A stretch of 64,000 bases of DNA from Nitrospira sp. UBA2082 (GTDB taxonomy: Bacteria; Nitrospirota; Nitrospiria; Nitrospirales; Nitrospiraceae): NCBI GenBank assembly GCA_002331335.1, contig DCZO01000014.1, forward strand, positions 103,247 through 167,246, in the 5' to 3' direction. The number at the start of each line of letters is the position of its first letter. The first letter of the stretch is position 1. The notes under the pieces were generated by a model, which worked only from the letters and a program-made list of their open reading frames with translations, had not been told where the DNA came from and did no database searches. Of the stretch, positions 1-8,718 are shown one piece after another. A program made the position numbers and the translations under genes.

Positions 1-779
1 ATCATGCCGCAGATCGTGAGCAGGATGCCGACTGCTACCGTCGCAAGCACGATTTCCCACAGAGACGGTTTGGGAGGGAAAACGGAATAAAACATCGACC
101 CGAGGCCGGATCCCAAAAAGAACGATGAGGCGGCTTTGTCCTTCGCGCGCTTGCTTGCCAGCCGCTCTCCAATTCCTTCGATGCCGAGTGAATGGTCACC
201 GAACATCAACCAGCCCGTCGTGAGTGTGAGAAACGACCCCGCCAGATCCGAGGCCAATGAGCGATTGGCACCGTACGCTTCGATGAGGCGGTTGATGTCC
301 GCCATAGCGAGATCGAGACGGCTGGAAAATTCCGCCGAGGCCAACAGGGGGGCAACGCGCTCCTCGCCTTTCAGGATCCGGAGCAGGGCATGGCGAGACT
401 CCGCCCCAGAATGCCAGTCGATCGGCCATTCCAAGAACTCGTTTCGGATGGAAGTCTCGAGTTCTATTTGATAACGACGCTTCATACCGGATGGCACAAT
501 GGAGAGAAGTCCGTGCACGCTAGTCCATCCCAGCTTGCCGAGTGATTCAGTTGTTTTCTTAATGAACATATAGGGAATCGCCCACATCGTATTGATCGGG
601 TAGCAGACGAGGTCGCTCAGCAGCGAGCGTTTCTGAAGTGCGATAGTACGTTCGAGGGAGAAATGGCGGTCGACAAACGGCGGAATGCGGCTCCGCCGCT
701 CTGCAACGTACCGCTCGATACAATCTTCCAGCGCAAAAAGAATCCGCTCGGTCGGTGCGGAAGGTGCATTCTGGAGCAT
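1..779 (-). CDS. Conserved hypothetical membrane protein (C-terminus beyond window)
   Basis: The reading frame is open from an ATG at 779 leftward to the window edge, about 259 codons with no stop. The N-terminal part is soluble, with many Arg, Glu and Leu residues. A moderately hydrophobic stretch lies near residues 55-75, and the visible C-terminal end is strongly hydrophobic (starting around the SLWEIVLATVAVGILL segment), which suggests a membrane anchor continuing past the edge. I recognise no catalytic motif and assign no function. It is divergent from the cellulose-synthase-like gene at 905, so the 125-bp gap should hold both promoters. The opposite-strand frame at 136-471 is its shadow. 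Confidence 0.7.
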   Translation of the reverse strand, partial: MLQNAPSAPTERILFALEDCIERYVAERRSRIPPFVDRHFSLERTIALQKRSLLSDLVCYPINTMWAIPYMFIKKTTESLGKLGWTSVHGLLSIVPSGMKRRYQIELETSIRNEFLEWPIDWHSGAESRHALLRILKGEERVAPLLASAEFSSRLDLAMADINRLIEAYGANRSLASDLAGSFLTLTTGWLMFGDHSLGIEGIGERLASKRAKDKAASSFFLGSGLGSMFYSVFPPKPSLWEIVLATVAVGILLTICGM

Positions 780-904
780 GGCTCACTATAACGTAGAGAA
801 CCACAATTGCAATTCAGGAGCAGTTTTACTCCGCCAGCGACTTCCTATTGCCTGGAAACCCTTGCTGTGCTTTAATCCGCAGCCGGCGCCTATGACCGCA
901 CCCA

Positions 905-3900
905 ATGCCGTACTTTCGCTTATCCAGCATCGTCCTGTTGCCGCTTCTCTGCCTGCTCGTTCCTGCCGGCATGTCGGCTGATGCCAGAACCTCAAGCCCA
1001 TCCAGCGACCGACTGATTCAACAACAGGACGACCTATCGGCGCTGTGGAGTTTCTACCGGCAAACCTATATCCGCGATGGAAGGGTGATCAGCCTCGATG
1101 AGCAGGGCGTGACGACGTCGGAGGGACAGGGTTATGCAATGTTGCGGGCCGTCTGGTCAAACGATCGCAGCACTTTCGAGTCCGTGTGGCACTGGACACA
1201 ACAGCACCTGCAAGTCCGAAACGACAAGCTCTTTGCCTGGAAGTGGCACGGCAGGGTTCTGTCGATCCACACCGCCACTGACGCGGATACCGATATTGCG
1301 TTAGCTCTGGTGCTGGCGGCACGCCGGTTTGACAATACGGAATACGAGCGTCACGCACTTGCGATCCTGCATTCCATCTGGGATCTGGAAATACTGCATC
1401 TGCAATCAGGCTCCTATGTGACGGCCGGAAACTGGTCGGTCCACGAGGATTATCCCACGATTCATGTTGCGTATCTTGCACCCTATGCCTACGAGGTCTT
1501 CGCCTCGATCGATACCCAACACGACTGGCGGAACATAATCGAGAGCTCCTACGCCCTTCTGCATTGGCTCTATGACGAACAGCGGACCGTTCTTCCCCCG
1601 GAAGTGGTGTACCTCGACCGTGAGCACGGACATTTCTTATTGAAACATCCACGTTCAGGCGAGGCGGCAGCCTTCGGCTATGACGCCTTCCCTCTCTTCT
1701 GGCGCGTGGCATTGGATGCCCAATGGTTCAACCGGTCGGAAGCGGCGCTCCGGAAGAAGATGCTCGATTTCTTCTGGTCGGAGTGGCGGACACGCGGCAA
1801 GTTTTTCGACCGGTATGCCGTGACGGGGGAACCACGTTCGCCACTCGAAGGGCTTCCCCTCTATGCCACCGTGCATGCATTGGCCGCCTTGGACCATCCG
1901 GAGCTCGCGCGCCGTTTGGCGGAGATCAAACTTCCGGTCCTGCATGCCAACGCGCTGGCTGGCACACACACCCCCTACTATCTTCATAACTGGCTCTGGT
2001 TCGCCCGGGCGACAGAACTGCAGCAGGCTCGCCGATACGACGAATATTTTGCCTTTCTCCGGCCCTTCGACTTCATTGGATTCGCCGCCCATTTCCCTTG
2101 GGAACTGTGTGCCGTCACACTGTCCCTCTTTCTGATCGCCCGGTGGCATTGGGTACTCACGCTGGCCTTCCTGGTCTGCGGATGTGGCCTCTGTGTGCAG
2201 TATCTGGCCTGGCGGTTCAGTGAAACCTTGAATTGGATTGAACCTGGCGGGCCCTTCATCAGCCTGTGCCTCTGGGCTGCAGAAGTGTACGCGTTCTCCA
2301 CGGTCGTCTTGTTGATGGTTCAGATGGGGGTGGCACGTCGCACCACACCGGTTTCCGTCCCGACGCCGACGGCTGGGTTTCAGCCTTCCGTCGATGTGTT
2401 CATCCCGATTTATTCGGAATCGTGCGACATCCTCGAAAAGACCTTGATCGGCGCGCAAGCCATCGACTACGGCAACAAACACATCTACGTATTGGACGAC
2501 AGCCATCGCAAAGACGTGCAATCATTGGCCGAACGCTATGGAGCAATTTATATCAAAGGGCCGAAGCGTCACGCGAAGGCAGGGAACCTGAATAATGCCT
2601 TGGCAGAAACCAACGGTGAACTCGTGGTGGTGTTCGATACCGATCACATCCCCGTCACGACCTTCTTACAGGAAACCGTCCCGTTTTTTGCCGATCCCCG
2701 GATGGGTTTTGTACAGACACCGCACCATTTTTACAACCAGGATATTTTCCAGCGCGCACTCGGCACCGGTACCCGTGTTCCTAATGAACAAGACCTGTTC
2801 AATCATGCCATTCAAGGAGGCAGAGACCGATGGGGCGGCGCCTTTTTTGTCGGCAGCGGGGCGGTGTTCAGACGGGCCGCTATTCGAGAGGTGAACGGGT
2901 TCAACCTCATGAGCATCACTGAGGACATCCATACCAGCCAGCATCTCCATGCCAAAGGCTGGAAATCTGCGTTTGTCGATAAGGACCTGGCCGTCGGCCT
3001 GACCGCGGAGAACCTCTCTTCCTATGTCGTGCAGCGGCGCCGGTGGATGTTGGGATGCCTACAAATCTTCTTCAAGGATAATCCCCTGCTGTGCAGAGGA
3101 CTGCCGCTTCGGCACCGACTAGGCTATTTTGCCTCGCTGTATTATTTCTTCTTTCCGTTGGCGCGCGTCATCTTTTGGGCCACGCCCTTGTATTTTCTCC
3201 TCTTCCATCTCCATCCGATTTTTTCAGAAGTGTCTGTGCTCGTCGCGCATGTCCTGCCGTTCATGGTCATCCTTCCGCTGCTGTCCTCGACTCTGGTGCC
3301 GGGTTGGCCCCGGCTGCTCTGGTCATCAACCTATGAGAGCACCGTGGCCTTCCCGTTGTTCCGGTCGATGTTCGATCTGTTCCTGCCGAAACGGCTGGGG
3401 TTCAAAGTCACACCCAAAGGCATCGTCTCGCAGCGACGCACATTTGATTGGCGTTCATCCATAAGTGTGCTCGCCGCCACGCTGATCACCGTGGTAGCCA
3501 TGGCCAAGGGGATCTGGGAATTCTGGTTTTTCGGCATCGAACGAGACGCGTATTTCTTTAATCTCAGCTGGGCCGGCGTCAATCTCGTGCTTCTCCTTGC
3601 CGGTTTAGCCATGGCCTGGGAACGGCCGCAACGGCGGGGCGAGGAACGAGTCAGTAAACGACTGTCGTTTGAACTGCATGCCCCGGGCTTCCGCCTGGCC
3701 GGCACGACGGACGACCTCAGCCTGTCCGGCTTGTCCTTTCCCACGCCTTCTACAGACACGATTCCGGAAGCCTTCGAGGTCGTCCTGCAGGGCCGCTCGC
3801 CGATGTCCTTTCGCGCCGGCGCTATCTACCACGAGCATCTTCCTGCGAAAGGCGTGACCTGCGGGGCAGCGTTCAGTCCGCTCGATGAGAGACAGCGGCA

Positions 3901-4336
3901 GTGGCTGGTGACGAACCTATTTTCCGACCCTTCCACATGGTCTCATGCGCATGAGCCTCGTATACGAAATCCCCTGCTCATGGCTGGCCACATGCTGGCC
4001 GGACTGTGGCGGGCTACCAGGCCGACGGTGACTCGGCGGCGGCGGATTCCCCGTCGACGCTGCTTTGCTCCCGTCAGAATTCAAGTCGGCGATCGATCAC
4101 ATTGGGCAATTCTACGTGACCGTTCCTCCCGCGGGCTCGGGCTCCTCGTTTGGGGACGTCGCGCCGCGGGTGACTCCGCTCCGCATGTTCTCCAGGCCGG
4201 ATGCGTATTCGAACCGTTGTATTACCGGCAACGGCTGCCGGGCGTCTGGCGGGTGGGACTCAGACCGTTGTCTGTTCCAGCCGATTTACACACACACACG
4301 CTTCCGATCGAACAAGTACTCCCGAGTGCACAATGA
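905..4336 (+). CDS. bcsA: GH8 endoglucanase-cellulose synthase (BcsA-like GT2)-PilZ fusion
   Basis: Probably polymerises UDP-glucose into a beta-1,4-glucan and exports it across the inner membrane. Domains in order: signal or anchor sequence (1-25); periplasmic GH8/BcsZ-like glucanase (about 30-390) with SEGQGYA (Glu73) and DADTD (Asp126/128/130), the usual catalytic region; three membrane segments (about 397-480); family-2 glycosyltransferase with LDD (near 530), FDTDH (near 578), TED (near 671) and QRRRW (near 710); further membrane helices; and a PilZ domain with RVSKR (about 915-919) and DLSLSG (about 937-942), the canonical cyclic-di-GMP contacts. A second, degenerate PilZ-like unit seems to follow (about 1043-1130, RDRSSRGLG). 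Canonical BcsA is about 700-870 residues and BcsZ is a separate protein, so 1143 residues in one chain is unusual. Activation by c-di-GMP is inferred from the PilZ motifs. No bcsB is visible nearby. Confidence 0.9.
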   Translation: MPYFRLSSIVLLPLLCLLVPAGMSADARTSSPSSDRLIQQQDDLSALWSFYRQTYIRDGRVISLDEQGVTTSEGQGYAMLRAVWSNDRSTFESVWHWTQQHLQVRNDKLFAWKWHGRVLSIHTATDADTDIALALVLAARRFDNTEYERHALAILHSIWDLEILHLQSGSYVTAGNWSVHEDYPTIHVAYLAPYAYEVFASIDTQHDWRNIIESSYALLHWLYDEQRTVLPPEVVYLDREHGHFLLKHPRSGEAAAFGYDAFPLFWRVALDAQWFNRSEAALRKKMLDFFWSEWRTRGKFFDRYAVTGEPRSPLEGLPLYATVHALAALDHPELARRLAEIKLPVLHANALAGTHTPYYLHNWLWFARATELQQARRYDEYFAFLRPFDFIGFAAHFPWELCAVTLSLFLIARWHWVLTLAFLVCGCGLCVQYLAWRFSETLNWIEPGGPFISLCLWAAEVYAFSTVVLLMVQMGVARRTTPVSVPTPTAGFQPSVDVFIPIYSESCDILEKTLIGAQAIDYGNKHIYVLDDSHRKDVQSLAERYGAIYIKGPKRHAKAGNLNNALAETNGELVVVFDTDHIPVTTFLQETVPFFADPRMGFVQTPHHFYNQDIFQRALGTGTRVPNEQDLFNHAIQGGRDRWGGAFFVGSGAVFRRAAIREVNGFNLMSITEDIHTSQHLHAKGWKSAFVDKDLAVGLTAENLSSYVVQRRRWMLGCLQIFFKDNPLLCRGLPLRHRLGYFASLYYFFFPLARVIFWATPLYFLLFHLHPIFSEVSVLVAHVLPFMVILPLLSSTLVPGWPRLLWSSTYESTVAFPLFRSMFDLFLPKRLGFKVTPKGIVSQRRTFDWRSSISVLAATLITVVAMAKGIWEFWFFGIERDAYFFNLSWAGVNLVLLLAGLAMAWERPQRRGEERVSKRLSFELHAPGFRLAGTTDDLSLSGLSFPTPSTDTIPEAFEVVLQGRSPMSFRAGAIYHEHLPAKGVTCGAAFSPLDERQRQWLVTNLFSDPSTWSHAHEPRIRNPLLMAGHMLAGLWRATRPTVTRRRRIPRRRCFAPVRIQVGDRSHWAILRDRSSRGLGLLVWGRRAAGDSAPHVLQAGCVFEPLYYRQRLPGVWRVGLRPLSVPADLHTHTLPIEQVLPSAQ

Positions 4337-4356
4337 AGGAGAGAAAGGTTTTCGTC

Positions 4357-5940
4357 ATGAGATATGCCCGTTTGCTCATGTGGTGTGCGTTGCTGTTTTT
4401 CCAAGCCTGGGCAGCCACTCCAGGGCAGGCCGAAGATTTCGTCGAGTCCTGGTACTTGTCTCGCGGGCGTTCCAATCTCGAGATCGAAAACTACAAAGCA
4501 GCGATCGAAGCCTTTGAAAAGGTTGTCGAACGCGACCCGACCCATCGCGAAGCCATGCGGAGCCTCGGTGTCGCCTATGAGAAGCAAGGCTTAAAGGACA
4601 AGGCGATCGAGCAATTCGATCGCTATCTCGCCCGGTGGGACGACGATGCCGAGATTGCCTTTGCACAAGCTCAGGCATTGGAATGGTCGCGCTATGCCTA
4701 CCGCGAAAAAGACATGCTCAAGTATTACCGGATGGGCTTGAAGCGGAAGAACGATTCCATGATGCGGCTGAAGTACGCTGCGCATCTCGCCCGAAACAAA
4801 GCCACGAGCCAAGAAGCTGTCGAGCAATATGAGAAAGTGCTGGAGGTACAGCCTTACAACGCCGAAGCCCATCGGGGGCTGGCCAAAGCCTATGCCTGGC
4901 TGGGCCAAAATGATTTGGCGCTCTATCATGCGAATCTGTCACGAACGCGCACGAAACGGGAACCGGGGGATCTGACCGCCTTGCGCCAAGACATGTCAAA
5001 AGGGCGAGAGCCGGCGGTCGAAGGAGTGCTCGGTGTCCTCGCCCAACCGGAACGACCGTTTGAATTGTATGGGGTTCGGCTCGGCACGCGCGGCAAGTTC
5101 GACGCGACGCCCTTTACGACGACCCATGTCGAAGTGGGCGCCGAGCATTTTTGGAACTCCACGGACGACCGGACCGGCGGATACATTTCATTTGGTAATC
5201 GGTTCCGGCTCAATCCCTCCAACCGCCTCGACGCCATGATCGAGTACCATACCGCGCCGAGAGGTGACGGCATGGCCTATCGAGTCGAGTACACGTATGA
5301 GCGGCCGACATTTTTGATCCGCCCGGGCGTCAAGCGAGACTTTCGTTATGATTCGTTCGCGGCATTGGTCGGCTCGCGTGACTCCGGACAGCTCGTGGGA
5401 TTGGCCCGCTCGACACAGTTCTACAGCGACCTGCTGTTCGATCTCGACTCGGTTCACGTGAAGATCACCCCCTTCGTAGGATGGGTCACGGCGGAGCGGC
5501 TGAGCTCAAATACGCAGGTCGGAGTGGACACCAAACTGTCGGTGCCGCTCTGGCAAAAGGAGCAGTGGGACATTGCCGGTGAATATTTGTTCCACCTGAC
5601 ACACTACGGAGAGAATCACGGCGGGTTTCAGCCAAGCACCCGAGAACCTTTGGCCGGCGGATACTTTAGTCCTCAGGTATTCGTCAATCAAATCCCGAGG
5701 TTTGCCGCAACCTACCACATGGAGAATCACGATGAAGTGTATGTCGCCGCCGGTCCTGCCTTGCAATACATCGATGAGGCTGCACGATCTGCGGTATTCC
5801 GCATCGGAGGTGATGCGCATGCGGCCTATACGAAGCAGTTGTCCAAACCCTGGCTGTTCAAGGTCATGGCGGACTACACACAAATTACCAGCGTCTACAT
5901 GCGTCTCCAGGTCAACGGCCTGCTGGTCTACACGTTCTAG
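4357..5940 (+). CDS. TPR / outer-membrane barrel protein, short BcsC-like exporter
   Basis: A signal peptide is followed by about four tetratricopeptide repeats (roughly residues 30-215) and then a C-terminal beta-barrel region of about 300 residues. The barrel region contains GGYFSPQ, a motif I associate with the BcsC C-terminal domain, and ends in an aromatic Tyr-Thr-Phe. At 527 residues it is much shorter than enterobacterial BcsC (over 1100), which has many more TPRs. Likely role: periplasmic scaffold and outer-membrane pore for the glucan made by the upstream synthase. The ATG at 4357 has GAAAGG eight bases upstream. An alternative ATG at 4333 overlaps the synthase stop as ATGA and would also give a signal peptide; either way the genes are translationally close. 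Confidence 0.82.
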   Translation: MRYARLLMWCALLFFQAWAATPGQAEDFVESWYLSRGRSNLEIENYKAAIEAFEKVVERDPTHREAMRSLGVAYEKQGLKDKAIEQFDRYLARWDDDAEIAFAQAQALEWSRYAYREKDMLKYYRMGLKRKNDSMMRLKYAAHLARNKATSQEAVEQYEKVLEVQPYNAEAHRGLAKAYAWLGQNDLALYHANLSRTRTKREPGDLTALRQDMSKGREPAVEGVLGVLAQPERPFELYGVRLGTRGKFDATPFTTTHVEVGAEHFWNSTDDRTGGYISFGNRFRLNPSNRLDAMIEYHTAPRGDGMAYRVEYTYERPTFLIRPGVKRDFRYDSFAALVGSRDSGQLVGLARSTQFYSDLLFDLDSVHVKITPFVGWVTAERLSSNTQVGVDTKLSVPLWQKEQWDIAGEYLFHLTHYGENHGGFQPSTREPLAGGYFSPQVFVNQIPRFAATYHMENHDEVYVAAGPALQYIDEAARSAVFRIGGDAHAAYTKQLSKPWLFKVMADYTQITSVYMRLQVNGLLVYTF

Positions 5941-6051
5941 TGAACCGAGGGGTGCCTGCCCGCCCTCTCAATTCCTCCTTGACCTCCCCTCATGATCTGA
6001 TACCCTCGACCTGAGGGAAACCACGCGCAATAATCCAGCTGGAGGTACTGC

Positions 6052-7077
6052 GTGATTCTTGTTACAGGTGGTGCCGGATATATCGGATCGCACACCTGCG
6101 TCGAGTTGCTCCAGGCGGGACACGAGGTGACCGTCTTCGACAATTTCAGCAACAGCCATCCGGAATCGCTCGAACGCGTACACAGGATCACCGGAAAGCG
6201 GCTCCGCCTGATTCGCGGCGACATCCGGGACCAGGCGGCGCTGGTGACGGCTCTGCGCGACAGCGGCGCGCGCGCTGTGATCCATTTTGCCGGCCTCAAG
6301 GCCGTCGGCGAATCCGTCCAGCAACCGCTGTCCTACTACGACAATAATGTCGTCGGCTCACTACGTCTCTTAGAGGCGATGAGAACCTGTGACGTCAAGA
6401 CACTGGTCTTCAGCTCCTCCGCGACGGTGTACGGTGATCCACAACGGCTCCCGTTGACAGAAGATCATCCGCTTTCGGCGACCAATCCATATGGACAGAC
6501 CAAACTGACGGTCGAGCACATGCTGCGGGATGTGCAGCGCAGCGATGCCTCGTGGCGCATTGGGATTCTCCGCTATTTCAATCCAGTCGGTGCGCATGCG
6601 AGCGGATTGATCGGCGAGGCCCCGCAGGGTACGCCGAACAACTTGATGCCCTTCATAGCGCAGGTAGCCATTGGCCGCCGCCCGCATGTGAATGTGTTCG
6701 GCGATGACTACCCCACCCCCGACGGCACCGGTGTGCGGGACTACATTCATGTTGTAGATCTCGCCATTGGACATCTCAAAGCATTGGACGCGCTTAGGCA
6801 CTGGACCAACCCGGCGGAATGTCTCACGGTCAATCTCGGGACAGGAACCGGCTACAGCGTGTTGGAGATCATACGGGCCTTCGAACAGGCAAGCGGCAAG
6901 CAGGTGACCTACAAGATCGCGCCGCGTCGACCCGGCGATGTGGCGGCATGTTACGCCGATCCAAACAGGGCGAAGGCCACTCTCGGCTGGCGGGCTGAAC
7001 GGACCCTCGCCGACATGTGTGCCGATACCTGGCGTTGGCAAAGCCTCAACCCTCACGGGTACCATCCTCCCCGCTAA
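6052..7077 (+). CDS. galE: UDP-glucose 4-epimerase
   Basis: Interconverts UDP-glucose and UDP-galactose with bound NAD, supplying nucleotide sugars in the cytoplasm. It belongs to the extended short-chain dehydrogenase family: N-terminal GGAGYIG (residues 6-12) binds NAD, and the NPYGQTK segment carries the catalytic Tyr147 and Lys151 pair. The length of 341 residues is typical. The start is GTG, supported by GGAGGT six bases upstream and by the Rossmann strand beginning immediately. It lies 111 bp after the glucan exporter on the same strand, so it may support the same polysaccharide pathway; that link is inferred from position only. Confidence 0.93.
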   Translation: MILVTGGAGYIGSHTCVELLQAGHEVTVFDNFSNSHPESLERVHRITGKRLRLIRGDIRDQAALVTALRDSGARAVIHFAGLKAVGESVQQPLSYYDNNVVGSLRLLEAMRTCDVKTLVFSSSATVYGDPQRLPLTEDHPLSATNPYGQTKLTVEHMLRDVQRSDASWRIGILRYFNPVGAHASGLIGEAPQGTPNNLMPFIAQVAIGRRPHVNVFGDDYPTPDGTGVRDYIHVVDLAIGHLKALDALRHWTNPAECLTVNLGTGTGYSVLEIIRAFEQASGKQVTYKIAPRRPGDVAACYADPNRAKATLGWRAERTLADMCADTWRWQSLNPHGYHPPR

Positions 7078-7145
7078 ACTCTGTCCCTGAGGGGCCTCCT
7101 TACGCATCGTGCCGAACGCGGGTGGCGTGATACACTGCCCGCCTG

Positions 7146-7610
7146 ATGTTCGATGTCGTCCTGTACCAGCCGGAAATTCCGCCGAACACCGGCAACATCA
7201 TCCGGCTGTGCGCCAATACGGGGGCACGGCTGTATTTGGTGAAACCGCTCGGGTTTGATCTGGATGACCGGCAAATGCGCCGTGCCGGGCTGGACTACCA
7301 TGAATTCGCCAAGATCAGCGTCTACGACAGCTGGACCGAGTGCGCAGACCGCTTCAAGGATCGCCGCCTTTTTGCCCTCTCCACGAAAGGCACGCAGCGG
7401 TACGATCTGATCACGTACAGACACGACGACGTATTCATCTTTGGTCCGGAGACCAGAGGGCTTCCCGCAGCCCTACTCGAGTCTGTTCCCAAAGAACAGC
7501 GATTACGACTTCCGATGCTCCCGGAGAGCCGCAGCCTCAATCTGTCAAACACCGTCGCCATCATCGTGTATGAAGCCTGGCGGCAACTCGGATTTGGAAA
7601 CGGCGTGTAA
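7146..7610 (+). CDS. trmL: tRNA (cytidine(34)-2'-O)-methyltransferase
   Basis: SPOUT-class methyltransferase expected to 2'-O-methylate the wobble base of tRNA-Leu isoacceptors using S-adenosylmethionine. It begins with the family signature around PEIPPNTGNIIRLCANTG (residues 8-25), has the FGPETRGLP motif in the middle and the knot region ESRSLNLSNTVAI near the C-terminus. The length of 154 residues equals the normal family size. It follows galE by 68 bp and converges with the secreted protein gene at 7637; only 26 bp separate the two stops. Confidence 0.92.
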   Translation: MFDVVLYQPEIPPNTGNIIRLCANTGARLYLVKPLGFDLDDRQMRRAGLDYHEFAKISVYDSWTECADRFKDRRLFALSTKGTQRYDLITYRHDDVFIFGPETRGLPAALLESVPKEQRLRLPMLPESRSLNLSNTVAIIVYEAWRQLGFGNGV

Positions 7611-7636
7611 CCACGAGAACGATGAGGAACCGGCCT

Positions 7637-8593
7637 TCACATGATCACTTCCACGAGTCCATAGACAGGACGCTTCTTGGCCCCATACTCCAGCTCGCCA
7701 TCGACCACCACCATCGAGAAACCACCGATCGCCCAGTTCCAGATGCCGGTCCTTGTGACTCGTTTGAGGATCAGCACAGCCGGCCCCTGTGACCCCGTCC
7801 AAGTGATACGCCAGGCGGTCGGCCAGCGATACAAGCCCCGGGCTTGTTCATGGTCAAGCACCGTAACGGTTAAATCCTTCATCGAGTCCGTTGCACCGTT
7901 GAAAACCGCAAATCCATCCAGGATGCCCATGAGCGGGACAAGACGCTCACTATGCTGACGATGCAGGTACACATCATCCGTCCCTGTTTTTAAATAAAAC
8001 CCCTGGTATTCGGTCAACAGGTCCCAATACGCGTGCGTGAGGCGATTGAATTCCGGCATCATGAAGTATTCATAGATCACTCGCCCTGGAATGACCCGGT
8101 CCCGCCAGGTCAACACAGCCGGTGCCGACCCCATCCAGACGGCCGCTCCGTCATGCCGCCGTTTGGTTCGCGGTTCTATCGGCTCAATTTTGAGCATAAG
8201 CCGGTTGCTCTCGCCCACAATCGTCATGCCCGTTCGTGGCGTACCTTGAAATTGAAAGAACGGCGAACCAGGGATCGTCTTGAGTTCCTTCCCAACATTC
8301 TCGTACCCGTTGTTTCCATCGAGCCTCGCCCATCCAGTTGTCTCATCGTGCAGCACCAGAAAATGCTGAGCCTGATAGGCCTCCCCGTCCCGTCCACGAT
8401 TGTTGTCCAATGCGAACGCTACTCGCCCCTGGCTGTCTTGGCCCACGAACGAAAAGTAGTCGGAGACATACACGAGCGTCGAATCGGGAAGCTGGTCAAG
8501 CGGGCGGTCGGAGGGTGAAGCGCTCTGAGTCGATAGCGGAGGAAACACGAACGAAAACCCTAACCAGAACAAACCACATAGGAAGGCACGCAT
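7637..8593 (-). CDS. Hypothetical secreted protein
   Basis: A 318-residue protein with a clear signal peptide at the N-terminus (MRAFLCGLFWLGFSFVF). The start at 8593 is chosen because it begins the signal peptide directly; an upstream start would add seven residues. The mature part is rich in beta-prone and aromatic segments, with a C-terminal stretch around WNWAIGGF and VVDGELEYG that is vaguely like lipocalin-type AttH/CrtC proteins. I would not assign that family without a profile search. It sits alone between trmL and cysA, 125 bp downstream of the sulfate operon on the same strand, so it could be either the last gene of that operon or independent. Confidence 0.72.
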   Translation of the reverse strand: MRAFLCGLFWLGFSFVFPPLSTQSASPSDRPLDQLPDSTLVYVSDYFSFVGQDSQGRVAFALDNNRGRDGEAYQAQHFLVLHDETTGWARLDGNNGYENVGKELKTIPGSPFFQFQGTPRTGMTIVGESNRLMLKIEPIEPRTKRRHDGAAVWMGSAPAVLTWRDRVIPGRVIYEYFMMPEFNRLTHAYWDLLTEYQGFYLKTGTDDVYLHRQHSERLVPLMGILDGFAVFNGATDSMKDLTVTVLDHEQARGLYRWPTAWRITWTGSQGPAVLILKRVTRTGIWNWAIGGFSMVVVDGELEYGAKKRPVYGLVEVIM

Positions 8594-8718
8594 ATCAACT
8601 ACCCCACCCGGCAAGTACCAGACTCGGCTTGGACGCTCTCGTGAATCTTACTGTTGGGCAATCCCCCAGCGGCAATGGAGAAAGCGCTCATTTGAACGAG
8701 CAGCACAAGACAAACGAA

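Noticed and set aside
1655..2521. A 288-codon open frame on the minus strand
   Set aside because: Antisense to the synthase fusion gene and without any recognisable domain.
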